DNA of 64,000 nt from Adiantum capillus-veneris (lineage: Eukaryota; Streptophyta; Polypodiopsida; Polypodiales; Pteridaceae). How positions within the stretch are numbered: position 1 is the first letter of the stretch; each line of letters starts with the position of its first letter. Below, one piece after another: positions 31,817 through 42,160 of the stretch. The stretch is taken from positions 174,742,740-174,806,739 of the forward strand of contig CM043944.1 of NCBI GenBank assembly GCA_014529385.2. The letters are read 5' to 3'. The notes beneath the pieces are model-generated. The model searched no databases and was not told the origin of the DNA. It was given only the letters and a program-made list of their open reading frames with translations. A program made the position numbers and the translations under genes.

Positions 31817-32971
31817 TGTTAGGTGCAGCGGAATGATTGTTTGCGCTTTGCTCAAGATGAGTGCTCCGAACTGTGCTCAAGGTTCCTTTTAGTTCTTATG
31901 GAAGGGAGAGCCTTCCGTTCTTAATGGAAAGTGCTATGATCACAAACAAAGTGAATGGACACTGTGTGTGCGAGTGGATGAGATTGAGATATAGAGAGAG
32001 AAGAGAGATACGACACCAGAGATGTTGTAAAACCATCCTCCGAAGGCCCCACTCTCGTCGGCGAGAGTGGTCTACTTATGATTGCACAAGGTGGTACAAT
32101 GACGATGCAATGGACTGATGCAACCTGGAACTATGTCGGTGACGACGACGGGGATGGCGACGACGACTTAAGGGCTATAATCTGCGATCTTTCTACTGCT
32201 GTCCAAAAACGCTATGGGCTGAAATCTGGGACTGTTTTCGGTGGCTGAAAATGACTGCTTTGGCTGCGTTAATTTTGTAAGCTGAAAATGACTATCTTTT
32301 GCAATCAACTAGGGTTGAATCTGCTATCGTCTTCAAGGCTGAAAACGCTGCTTCATCTGCTGCATGTGAGGCTGAAAATGGAAACGCTGATCTGCTCCTG
32401 TAGTGTTAGTGAAAATGCTAGGGGCTCTGGGACTGTCGGCGATGATCAAGGCTGAAATCGCCAATGCTAGGTGGAGATGCTGATGAAAACCAAAACGCTA
32501 GGCTGATGGTGAGCGATGATGAAGACCAAAAAATGCTAGGGGTACTGAGGGGTTCTTGATGGTTCCTGCTAAGAAGGTGCTTGTTGAGCGGGGAGCTCCT
32601 GTTGCCTCTTCTGCCATTTAGTGCTAACTTGGATTTGCTTATATATTAACTTAGCTAAATTTCCCTACCTACTTTTGTTGGGAAGTCACTTAAAAATAAT
32701 AAGTGAAAAATACCAAAAATAGGAAAAATAGGCTAAATGCACTGGAAAATTCCCTGGACTGAATCTAATGGATTTTGAAGGGAATATTGATGATCATGCT
32801 ATGTGCAACCGGAGGATATGCATCTACACTAAGTGACTGGGCATGCACAGTCTACGAATAGACTCACAAAAGTGCCAGATCACTTCTAAACTAGACTTGA
32901 CTGGACTGACTGAACCATGATCATGTTGTAGCTTGTCGACGGACACATAGGGTTGCATGTGTCACGTGACA
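31817..32971 (-). repeat. C1 5' LTR
   Basis: 1155 bp, TGTCACGTGACACATGCAAC to CTGCACCTAACA on minus. It is closely similar to 27332-28446, with a 40-bp segment near 32256-32300 absent from the other copy, plus scattered substitutions. Confidence 0.9.
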
Positions 32972-32976
32972 CTGGA

Positions 32977-33611
32977 CTTCAAACATAGAAGTCATGTAGC
33001 TACGTGAAAAAACTGTCTTGAAAGCTTGCCAGGTCCTTGGAGCATGCGGTTGTGTCGCGATTGAACTCCACCATTGCATAGCATTATCTTTAAAAAATCC
33101 CGCTGCTCGAGAAATCTTGGATTCTTCTGTATAGTTCACTAAAGCATAGATCTTGTTGAATTGCTGTAGGAACTGCAATGCTTCCTTGCGATCTTTCACC
33201 CCGGAAAAAGTGAAAAGACTGATGGCAACCATCTTTGAAATCTTTGGGTTGGTTAGGCGCATATCCCAGTTATGGTTAATAAGGGTATCCATATGGGCTC
33301 CAACCATTGTAGCCTGGTGGCGGTGGTGGTGGCGGTGGCAAAGGCAATTGCACTGGATCAGGGTCAGATGGCTGCACCATATTCTTGAAGACTCCCCCGA
33401 TCGGAACAAACGGCTGAGAAGGTTGCCGGTTGGAATCTCTCGTACTTTCTGGTGCCGGAGGAGGAGGTACCACCTGGGGCATCAGTGGGGGTAACATGTA
33501 GTTCAAAAATTGTTGAAAACTTTGCAGCATCGGAAGATTCTGTTGAGGATGCCATGAAAGAATGTTGTGGAGTTGGTTGAACAAAAATTGCAAATATTCT
33601 GTTGAATGCAT
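32977..33611 (-). pseudogene. B1 gag N-terminal part
   Basis: ATG on minus at 33611 starts MHSTEYLQFLFNQLHNILSW, followed by Pro-rich stretches (VVPPPPAPESTRDSN; a run of eight prolines near 33315). A frameshift near 33280 leads into the conserved gag core (KISKMVAISLFTFSGVKDRK, EALQFLQQFNKIYALVNYTE, WWSSIATQPHAPRTWQAF). It stops at the C1 insertion and continues at 27331. The core resembles family A gag (SKALSFIQQFDIAF, NARTWWSTLL), suggesting distant kinship. Confidence 0.75.
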
Positions 33612-33816
33612 GAGTTCCAAGTCTTGGGTTCTTAATGGCTTATGCCCTGTAAGACATGAGCGGTAAAGACGGGAGTGCGCCTGATGCGCGATGAAGTAAG
33701 GGCGGGAGTGGCTTGTAAGTCCGCGTTGGAGGACGAAGATACCTCAAATAAAATTCCAATAGCTGTGTCTGCTCTTTTGTAGGACCGGTATGCTTTCAAA
33801 AAAGCACACGCCTGAT

Positions 33817-33828
33817 GCTCTGATACCA
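33817..33828 (-). promoter_or_regulatory. Primer-binding site of B1
   Basis: TGGTATCAGAGC on minus, one base after the B1 5' LTR. Confidence 0.9.
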
Positions 33829-33829
33829 C

Positions 33830-34502
33830 TGTCACAAGACGGGCACCACGTGCCAATAGAAAAGAACAGACTGAACCAAACTGAACAGACTTTTAGTACT
33901 TCAATAACAACTGAACTGAAATAGAGAGAGACGACACGCGACACGGAGTGGCGGCATTCCACCCCAAAGAGTATTGGCCCCAAACCTTGGCGCCCCTTTT
34001 GGTATTTCTTTATATTGCATCAACACAGTACAAGCCGATATTGCAGACTCTGCATCTTCGCCAAGAAGCATGCCAGAGAATGAGCCCTAACCTCATATTC
34101 AAAGACCCTTGGCCTAAAAAGAAATTACAGTGAAAAGCCTTCAAACTCAAAAGCATCTGGTCCAAAAGCAAAGCCAAAAGCTGCCAACGTAAATAACGGA
34201 AATCCGTACAATCTACCACGTCATCAGCCAGCGCAAAATGCAGAAATCCGTACAGCCTGCCACGTCATCATGTCAGTGCAATTTTTAAAAATCTTCCGTA
34301 CAGCTGCCACGCCATCAGTTTTGTGTGTGTGTATGTGGGTCCTGCTTTATTTTACTTCCTTTATGTCACTGGGGCCCCATCGGACGGGAGCTGGTAGGAC
34401 TTCTCCTTCTGTTACTTGTTACCTTAGGGTTTAGGCCCCTTGGCCAACATCTGTAAGTTGGCTCCATTCTTCAAGGCTTTGACACGTCAGCACTTTGTTA
34501 CA
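33830..34502 (-). repeat. B1 5' LTR
   Basis: 673 bp, TGTAACAAAGTGCTGACGTG to TCTTGTGACA on minus. It pairs with 24730-25412; the main difference is a short gap near 34388. Confidence 0.9.
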
Positions 34503-35780
34503 AATGCCACTATCCACCTTTTACGTGTCACCGTGGCATTGCTACCACCTTGAAAGGGGTAGAGAGATACTTCTTTTGGCCGAGACTCAAGAAGGATGTG
34601 GACGAGTTTGTGCGCAGTTGATTGGTATGTTAGAAGGTCAAGTTTGATAGGCATAAAGCACAGGGATTGTTGCAGCCTTTGCCTATACCCACCCGACCCT
34701 GGGAAAGTATTGCAATGGATTTCATTTTTTATCTCCCGAGAACACAGAGTAATCACGATGGTATCTGGACTGTTATTGACAGATTTAGCATGTAGGTTCA
34801 TTTCATTCCAGTGAAGAAAATAATCAAGCCCGATCATTTAGCGAGACTGTTTGTGGCCCAGATTTTCAGATTACATGGCATGGCCGAGACGATTGTCTCG
34901 GACAGGGACCCCAGATTTACGAGTTTGTTTTGGAAGGCAATTTGGGAGAACATTGACACGCGGTTGCAGTTCTCATAATCTTTCCACCCGCAGACTGACG
35001 GGCAATCTGAGATTGACAATTCAGTGGTTTTAGATTTATTGAAGTCTTATATATTGGATTAGAAGACTCAATGGGAAAGTATCTACCTTTGGTTGAATTT
35101 GCCTACAACAACACGATACACTCTTCGACAGGGAAGGCGCCATTTTAGATTATTGAAGGTGCTGCGAAGGTTCCATCCTTCTTAAGCACAAAAGATAAGA
35201 TTTTTGAAGCCGATGAGTATACGCGTGACTTGGACACGGCTTTTGCCAAGGTCTGCGAGGCTTTGCAGAAATCTTAGGAAAGACAGAAAAAGACAGCAGA
35301 TCGCCATCGTCGCGATTTGAAATTGAAGGAGCATGATTGGGTGCTCTTACGTTGTGAGAAGGCACGCCTGAGAAAGAAGAAGGGAAAGGAGAGGCTTTTT
35401 CCAAAGCTTAGTATGCGATACTATGGACCTTTCCAGATCTCTGAAAAGATCAATGATGTCTCCTTCCGATTGAAACTGCCCGACACTTAGAGGATTCACA
35501 ATGCATTCCATGTGAGTCTCTTGAAATCCTTTAAAGGTGACGTGCCTGATAATGGGGAGCCTGATGAGCAACCCGAAGTGGAAGAAAACGAGGAGATCCT
35601 TGTTCCTGAACAGATTTTGGCACATAAGGACACAAAGAATAAAGGTAAAGTCCGAAGGCGGTTCTTGGTTAAGTTCAAGAACTATCCTGCATTGGATGCG
35701 AAGTGGATGGAGGAGGAGGACCTAGCAGATACTTCTCAGATTGTGAAACTTTACCTTGAAGCTTTTGGTTTAGCATAGTC
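34503..35780 (+). pseudogene. A4 integrase with chromodomain-like tail
   Basis: Resumes from 24729: zinc-finger end (HRGIATTLKGVERYFFWPRL, then [13 protein letters not shown] in a shifted frame), first Asp ([11 protein letters not shown]), second Asp (IVSDRDPRFTSLFWKAIW), third-site block (TDGQSEIDNSVVLDLLKS), NNTIHSSTGKAPF, and the basic linker. The chromodomain-like tail is open at 35512-35778 ([60 protein letters not shown]). Stops include TAG at about 34620, 35061 and 35146. This is the fullest A integrase in the window by domain content. Confidence 0.85.
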
Positions 35781-36147
35781 TAGTGCAGTGGGTTGCACAA
35801 GAGGGGATACCGAGATCTGACAGTATTTTGATGTATGACTTTATGAAATGGAATTCCTGAATATGAAATTGATTTGTTCTTGACTTGTTTTTAAGTGCAG
35901 GAGTTGATAGACGAAATGATTGCAACATTTTGGTCTGAATGATCTCGAATAGACATAGTTGAAATAGGGGTTAGTCAATCGAGCATCTATGAGGTCCTAA
36001 GTGGATCTAGATGCGATTGCTAACTGCATCGCCGATAAATCATGGTCTAAGATCCGAATGAATGTGAATGGGATTTGTCATGTGATGTCCTGTGATGCTG
36101 TATGATGTGACTATCGACAGGTATATGTGCTAGATGTGTGTTCCTAG
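35781..36147 (+). other. A4 3' untranslated region
   Basis: Homologous to 16376-16970, with the TGTGATGTCCTGTGATG unit at about 36081-36105. It is interrupted at 36147 by copia D1 (target CCTAG) and continues at 41684. Confidence 0.75.
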
Positions 36148-36367
36148 TGAAGTCGCGGAGCGGAGCATGGGTCGACTCTCTCTCACACACACACACACAC
36201 AGTGAGCTTACACAGTACAGTACGCAGAGAACTGTTAGAAGGGTTATCTCCAATACCTTAGTATTCACAAAGTATAAGTTAGTATATACAAAGAGTTAGA
36301 GGTAAGTGAGTTAGGCGGGTGGCCGGCCATATCCGCATAAGAGGCCACTTGGGCTTTAATCCCAACA
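36148..36367 (-). repeat. D1 3' LTR
   Basis: 220 bp, TGTTGGGATTAAAGCCC to GACTTCA on minus. It includes GA/GT repeats and the TATA-like run of the AGTATATACAAAG region on plus. Confidence 0.95.
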
Positions 36368-36384
36368 ACCTCCCACTTAAAGTC
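36368..36384 (-). promoter_or_regulatory. D1 polypurine tract
   Basis: Minus strand TTAAGTGGGAGGT directly precedes the 3' LTR, the priming site for plus-strand DNA. Confidence 0.8.
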
Positions 36385-36451
36385 CAATGTGACACTTTAA
36401 GTAACTGTAAATCTATGAACATAAATGTACAAAGATTTACATGGCTGCCAT

Positions 36452-39400
36452 CTATCCAATACCCAATAACTCACGACAATGCACAAAGCCCTCTCCTGGA
36501 AGTCCCTTTGTGAGTAGATCAGCAGGATTGTCCTTGGTGTGGATCTTCAGCAATTGTATCTGCTTGTCTTCAAGTACTTCCCTAATGAAGTGATATTAGA
36601 CATCAATATGCTTAGTCTTCGAATGGAACACTGGATTCTTTGCCAATTGTATAGCACTTTGACTATCACAATATAACTCTGGCATATCTACTTTGATTCC
36701 CAAGTCTGCAACCAATCTACCAAGCCAAATAGCTTCTTTGCATGCCTCATTTGTTGCAACATACTCAGCTTCTGTAGTAGACTGCGTAACACAATCTTGT
36801 AATCGAGATCTCCATGATATGGCACCTCCAGCCAATGTAAAGACATAGCCTGATGTAGATCTCCTCTTATCCAAGTCTCCTGCATAATCTGAGTCAGTGT
36901 ATCCTCTGACACTCAAATCCTGACTACCATAGCATATGCGCATACTCTTATGTTTTAAGTATCTCATGATACCTTTCATTGCCTCCCAATGTTTCTTGCC
37001 GGGATTTGACATATATCTGCTAACCACTCCCACTGCAAATGCAATATCCGGACGTGTAGCAATCATTGCATACATCAAACTACCCACTGCAGACGCATAT
37101 GGAATCTTATCCATTTCATCCTTTTCTTCCTCAGACACAGGACAATCTTGTTTGCTAAGTTTCACATATGGTGGCAATGGAACACTCAATGCCTTTCCCT
37201 TCTCCATATTGAAACGTTGCAAAACCTTGTCAATATACTGTGTTTGAGATAACCAAATCAACTTCTTTGATCTGTCTCTCTCAATGCGCATACCAAGTAT
37301 ATGACTTGCCTCACCCATGTCTTTCATGTCAAACGATTTTGCCATCTTTGACTTCAAAGCTGAAATTTCTTCCAAGTGTTTGCCAGCAATCAACATGTCA
37401 TCCACATACAAAATAAGGATCAGCCAACTGCCATCCTTAGCCTTCTTTGTATATAGACAGTGATCGAACTCACTACGTTTGTAGCCTTGAGAAAGCATAA
37501 ACTGGTGGAACTTATGGTACCATGCCCTCGGTGATTGTTTTAAGCCATAAAGACTCTTTAACAACTGGCATACCAAATGTTCCATGCCTTTCTCAACAAA
37601 CCCTTCTGGCTGCTGCATGTAAATTTCCACATCTAAATCACCATGCAAGAACGCTGTCTTGACATCCATTTGGTGCAACACCAAATCCAATATAGCAACC
37701 AATGCAAGAAAGCATCTCAATGTAGTCATCTTGACCACTGGAGAGAAGACTTCATCAAAGTCAATGCCTTGTTCTTGCTTAAAGCCCTTGGCAACAAGCT
37801 TTGCTTTGTACTTTGGCTGACTATCATGAGCGGTGATCTTATACCTGTAAACCCATTTACATGGTAGAGCCTTTTTGCCCTGTGGTAATTTAACCAACTT
37901 CCATGTCTGGTTTTTATGCAGAGCTGTCATCTCTGACTGCATGGCCAACTGCCATTTTTTCGAGTCAACCACTTGTAATGCTTCCTTGTAACAAAATGGT
38001 TCTCCGCAATCTGTGAGCATGACATAATTTAGAGATGGCACATAACGATCAGGTGGTTTGGAGACACGCTCAGAATGTCTCACCACAATTGATTCTGCCT
38101 CTCTAGCCACTATAGGTTGTTCCTGAGCCTGACCATGCTGTCTTGATGTGCTAGCACTAGGTCCATCTTCCCTGAAGACAACTCTTCTGATCTCCTCTGT
38201 CTTCTCTGGCTTAGCGTGAAACTTGGATTCATTGAAATGCACATCATTGCTACGAATAAGCTTTCTGGACTCAGGATCCCAAAGCCGGTAACCCATCTCG
38301 CCCGATTCTCCGTAGCCAAGAAATATACACTTCTTGCTCTTTGGTTCTAACTTATTTCTAAACTCCTTAGGAATATGGCTATAAGCTTCACAACCAAAGA
38401 CTCTGAGATGCTTATACGAAGGTGCCTTGCCTGTCCATAGCATCTCGGCCATTGCACTCTTATCCAGAACCCTACTAGGAGACCTGTTGATCAAATGGAC
38501 TGCTGTAGCCACTGCTTCCGCCCAAAATCCATCAGGCAACTCAGCATTTGACATCATGCTTCTGACCTTCTCTTGTATGGTCCTATTCATACGTTCTGCA
38601 ACCCCATTCTGTGAAGGATTATATGGTGCAGTAAGTTCCCGCTTAATCCCTTTTGCTTCACAAAAGTCTTGAAAAGCTTTGGAAACGTACTCTCCACCAT
38701 TGTCAGTTCTCAAGCACTTCAGCTTCTGACCACTCTGATTCTCCACCAGCTGCAAGAATGTCTTAAAGACCTTGAGCACCTCATCCTTGTGCTTCAAGAA
38801 GTAAACCCATACTTTGCGAGAATAGTCATCTATGAATGTACAAAAGTACGCTGCTCCCCCTAGTGACAAACTAGGCATTGGTCCGCATAAGTCACTGTGT
38901 ACAAGAGCTAACCGTTCGTCCCTACGATTCCTCTTTGATCTGTGCAGTTCCTGTGTTTGCTTACCATAAACACAATGCTCACAAAACTCAAAATCTTGAA
39001 ATGAAAAGCCAGGCAAATAACCATAATGAGAAAGTATTTCCATTCCTCTTTTTGACATATGTCCCAACCTACGATGCCACAGTGACACACTTGGCTGCTC
39101 AATCACATTAATTACATGGTTTTTAACCTCTGAAACATGTAAAGTGTACAGAGTTCCGGACTTGCTGCCATGTGCTACAGTCATCAAACCTTTGGAGATC
39201 TTCCAAGCGCTGTTCCCAAAAACTGTCACATAACCCGCATCATCCAACTTCCCTGTACTAATCAAGCTCTTTCGGATTGCTGGAACATGTCTGACATTCT
39301 TGAGCCATAAATAAGAGCCATTCTGAAACTTCAACTGCACATCTTCCACTCCAAGTATGTCACAAACCTGCTCATTGCCAAGTCTGACATAATCTTTAGT

Positions 39401-39454
39401 AGCCACATATGATGTAAACCACTCTTTGTGCGGAGAAACATGTAAAGATGCCCC
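36452..39454 (-). pseudogene. D1 copia pol: protease, integrase, RT, RNase H
   Basis: In the same frame as gag, after the stop at 39455-39457. The protease remainder (GASLHVSPHKEWFTSY) leads into a 936-codon open frame (39406-36596, no ATG at its start). Counting from 39406: integrase zinc finger His111, His115, Cys142, Cys145; catalytic Asp172 (HSDLCGP), Asp235 (RTDNGGEY), Glu271 (NGVAERMNR); RT with FSPVVKMTTLRCFLALVA, MDVKTAFLHGDL and the YVDDML site near 660; RNase H with YTDSDYAGD, TEAEYVA and LYCDSQSA. A stop (TAA, 36596-36598) follows KTKHIDV, and the normal C-terminus (HFIREVLEDKQIQLLKIHTK, then NPADLLTKGLP) continues to a final TAG at 36452-36454. Confidence 0.9.
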
Positions 39455-40416
39455 TTAGTCGATAATCCAATCACTCATAGCATGTCCATCCTCTGCAGTC
39501 AAGAAAACAGAATCAAGATTGCTTGTAAGGAAGATGTCACCAACTGCTATACCAGAATCACTATCTGAACCAGATCCTGTGACATTCACCTCTTCAATCT
39601 TCACTGAACTCTTCTTTTCATCTTGCTCAGAACTCTTTGTTTTTCCTTTTTCTTGTTTCCACTTCGTACAGTCTCGCTTCATGTGACCCTTCTTGCCACA
39701 ATGGTAGCATTCTATGTCATCCTTTGACTTCGAATCACGAGATTTACTTCGGTTTTGTGCCTTCTTACCCTTCTTCTCTTTAAACTGTTGTCTCCCTCGA
39801 ACGACCAAAGCGCTATTGCCTTTGCCTTTGTCAATGTTCTTCCTGTTCACTTCCTTTGTGAGCAAGCTGCCTTCTACATTGGCACTTGTAAGACCTTCTG
39901 GCGCGACAGAATTACTTAACGCTGTACGAAAAGTATCCCAACTGTCTGGCAAAGTGATTAAGAGAAACATAGCCTTCACTAAATCTGGAAAGACTATCTC
40001 CTGTGCTGTTAACTGGCTGAAAATTGTGTGAAATTCATTCAGATGATTTGACATGGCTGTCCCTTCCTTCATCTTCAAATCCACCAATTTCTTGAGCCAG
40101 TAAATCTGAGAAGCAGCACTTTGTTTCTCGTACATACCACATAGCTTTTGCCATACGCCATACGCTGTAGTCTCTTCTGCTACGTTGAAGTAAACATTTT
40201 CTGCCAGTGTCAGCATGATTGTGGAACAAGCTAACTCGTCAAGCTCTTCCCACTCATCTTCAGCCATACCTTCTGGTCTCTCCCCTTTGAGCTTCAGTGG
40301 CTTCACTTGTTTTTTTTCTACACCAAAACCTGCCAAATCTGCTTCTTCCAGAATGGAAAGTTTGTGCCATCCAGCTTCTTTATGTTGTAAAGAGTCTCAC
40401 TTTGAGAAGATGCCAT
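39455..40416 (-). pseudogene. D1 copia gag and protease start
   Basis: ATG on minus at 40416 gives MASSQSETLYNIKKLDGTNF and reaches a stop at 40320-40318, just before an eight-A run (plus-strand T run 40310-40317). The remaining gag is open in the other frame from 40336: VKPLKLKGERPEG, ELDELACSTIMLTLAENVYF, the UBN2-type gag core (YWLKKLVDLKMKEGTAMSNH), and a zinc knuckle at about 39672-39713 (CYHCGKKGHMKRDC). It ends DWIID then TAA, where copia proteases have the catalytic D-S-G. So one early frameshift and one stop at the active site disable it, although the LTRs say it is young. Confidence 0.9.
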
Positions 40417-41442
40417 ATCTGCCAAACTGTTTACTCCTGAGAAAAATCCGGCAGAGTTTCCCCTGTAAACTGGCCTCTGTACACAGTAAACAAGCTGTAA
40501 TCAACAAGCTGAACACCTCTCCTCAGGAACTGTCAGTATTTTGAAAATTTTTGACAGAGTCTCCCCTGTAAACTGAGCTCTGGGAACCAAAAGATAGCTC
40601 AAAAACAATCATAAATAGCTGACCAGTGACAAATCCTGTAAGCATACACTGTCTCCTCTCTGGGCGATGACAGAACCTGTATCTGTCTCAAGACTGAACC
40701 CTGAACAATGCCTCAACGGCCTGACGCATAAGATGCAATCCAGTGTCTACACAAAGTCATACATCCTAAGGGATAAAAGTCGCCGAAGAGGATGCATGTA
40801 GAGGGGAACTCTAGCAACCTAATCCACCTCACACTGGGTAACCCATCCCCCAGTGCTTGGCTTCAAAAAACCTCACACACGACCCTCTTAGATGGCTCAG
40901 CAAACTGCCCAGAACTAACATACATCCTATAATAGACCAATCACTGTCCTATGACCGCTGCGGCGGTCTGCCTGCTAGTGTGACTCACAACTAGCAGACC
41001 CACAATCACAGTACATCAATCTGCAATACATGCCAGTGGTGTCAAGCCGTCGTATGGCCACACCTCCCCTGGAACCTGGCAAGCACAAGAAGTAGCAATG
41101 CAGACTGCAATATATATATCTGATGATATATATGTGTACCTGGTCTATAGATGATGCTCTGAAGACGAATAAGTGATGTATGTCGATGTCGATATTGATG
41201 TCGACCACCTCCTGCTTGCCAATCTACACAAGACGGATTTCTTTGCGGCTGAAATCTATCTTCTGTTGTAGTGCTCAGAACGAAATTCTAAGGGCATAAA
41301 CGGCTTCGAAAGGGGGGTAAAACCCCAGGTCGCCTACTGGAAACGCTCCCGGAACGCCGAGTGTGAATTTTCGAACTCCGGATCCAGAATCTGCCGGAAA
41401 AGTGCGCGCGCGCGCGATTGCGCAAATCCGCACTGAACCAAG
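40417..41442 (-). other. D1 5' leader, no gene
   Basis: About 1 kb between primer-binding site and gag start with no convincing ORF. It includes CA-rich and TATATA runs (about 41108-41135) and several short repeats of the CTCCCCTGTAAACTG type (about 40456 and 40562). Confidence 0.7.
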
Positions 41443-41454
41443 GCTCTGATACCA
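41443..41454 (-). promoter_or_regulatory. Primer-binding site of D1
   Basis: TGGTATCAGAGC on minus, two bases after the 5' LTR. Confidence 0.9.
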
Positions 41455-41456
41455 AT

Positions 41457-41678
41457 TGAAGTCGCGGAGCGGAGCATGGGTCGACTCTCTCTCTCACACA
41501 CACACACACACAGTGAGCTTACACAGTACAGTACGCAGAGAACTGTTAGAAGGGTTATCTCCAATACCTTAGTATTCACAAAGTATAAGTTAGTATATAC
41601 AAAGAGTTAGAGGTAAGTGAGTTAGGCGGGCGGCCGGCCATATCCGCATAAGAGGCCACTTGGGCTTTAATCCCAACA
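41457..41678 (-). repeat. D1 5' LTR
   Basis: 222 bp, near-identical to 36148-36367. Differences seen: GGCGGGC versus GGCGGGT near 41630, and two extra bases in the CT/CA run. Confidence 0.95.
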
Positions 41679-41683
41679 CCTAG

Positions 41684-41785
41684 TGTGTCAGTACTAACAG
41701 TCAGTGTCTACTAAGACAGTTTATGGCTTCTGTCTGTTTTGCAGGCATAATCGAGGGCGATTACAATGCTTTCAAGAGCGGGGTA
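41684..41785 (+). other. A4 3' untranslated region end and polypurine tract
   Basis: Resumes the A 3' UTR after D1 (matching 16870-16970). It ends with TTTCAAGAGCGGGGTA (41770-41785), a polypurine tract with one interrupting C. Confidence 0.8.
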
Positions 41786-42011
41786 TATCACAAATTGGTG
41801 ACGTGTCATGCTTGGACATTGCTGGGCAGCAGAGGACACATCCGCACACACACCCCGGTGAATGCTGACGTGGCTATGGCTACGGATTTCCGAATTTCAC
41901 ACTGGTGGGATTGACACGTGGCAGTTGTATGGATGCCTGCATTTTGCGGCGTAAATTGCGGAAGCGTGGACTGCTTTTCTGGCTACGTAGCGTGGCCTGC
42001 TTCTCCTACGT

Positions 42012-42104
<93 letters not shown>
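41786..42104 (+). repeat. A 3' LTR, part before the LINE
   Basis: TATCACAAATTGGTGACGTG (decayed TGTCAC) through U3 to a GA microsatellite at about 42014-42104. U3 differs from the A4 5' LTR (23885) but matches the minus LTR 60792-61419. The remaining R/U5 is at 46735-47187. Confidence 0.85.
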
Positions 42105-42108
<4 letters not shown>

Positions 42109-42129
42109 TAGATAGATAGATAGATAGAT
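42014..42129. repeat. (GA)n and (GATA)n microsatellites
   Basis: About 90 bp of GA followed by about six GATA units (42103-42129). The GATA part is at the LINE 3' end and may be the LINE's own tail (TATC on the LINE strand). Confidence 0.9.
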
Positions 42130-42160
42130 TTTATTATCGTCCTCGGAGGTCAAATATGAC
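42130..42160 (-). promoter_or_regulatory. LINE 3' UTR stem-loop
   Basis: On minus, 3-8 bases after the stop, AGGTCA-TATT-TGACCT forms a perfect 6-bp stem with a 4-base loop (about 42147-42162; the stem begins in the TAG codon), followed by AATAAAA and then TATC repeats. In stringent-type LINEs such a 3' stem-loop is recognised by the element's RT. Confidence 0.5.

Larger units (their letters stand above)
27332..32971 (-). mobile_element. C1: gag-protease LTR element with 1.1-kb LTRs
   Basis: On the minus strand: 5' LTR 32971-31817, primer-binding site 31815-31804, gag, protease, a region of unknown product, polypurine tract, 3' LTR 28446-27332. The target duplication on plus is CTAGA (27327-27331) versus CTGGA (32972-32976), one mismatch, and B1 gag reads through it. 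The internal region is only about 3.4 kb with no RT or integrase, so this is a non-autonomous element. Confidence 0.85.
24730..34502 (-). mobile_element. B1: gag-protease-only LTR element with C1 inside
   Basis: On the minus strand: 5' LTR 34502-33830, primer-binding site, gag, [C1], gag continued, protease, 3' noncoding module, polypurine tract, 3' LTR 25412-24730. Target duplication AATGT (24725-24729) versus AATGC (34503-34507), one mismatch. Without C1 it is about 4.1 kb. No reverse transcriptase, RNase H or integrase sequence lies between protease and 3' LTR, so it would need enzymes from another element. Confidence 0.85.
36148..41678 (-). mobile_element. D1: young Ty1/copia element
   Basis: 5531 bp with LTRs of 220 and 222 bp that differ by one base substitution and a CT/CA repeat-length change. 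There is a perfect 5-bp target duplication CCTAG (36143-36147 and 41679-41683). A Met-tRNA primer-binding site is at 41454-41443 and a polypurine tract at 36368-36384. Gag-pol is in one frame on minus with protease, integrase, RT, RNase H order, the copia order. Motifs (CEHCVYGKQ, ALVHSDLCGPMP) resemble the Tnt1/Tork group. Confidence 0.95.

Noticed and set aside
24730-34502. B1 as a full autonomous gypsy whose pol was displaced by C1
   Set aside because: C1 sits inside gag, its target duplication shows no loss, and protease is followed directly by the 3' noncoding module, as the 3' end of B2 also suggests.
40975-41208. Small gene in the copia leader
   Set aside because: Lies between primer-binding site and gag, has no recognised motif, and leaders of this length are normal.
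42014-42129. CRISPR-like or regulatory repeat array
   Set aside because: Simple GA and GATA repeats with no spacers.
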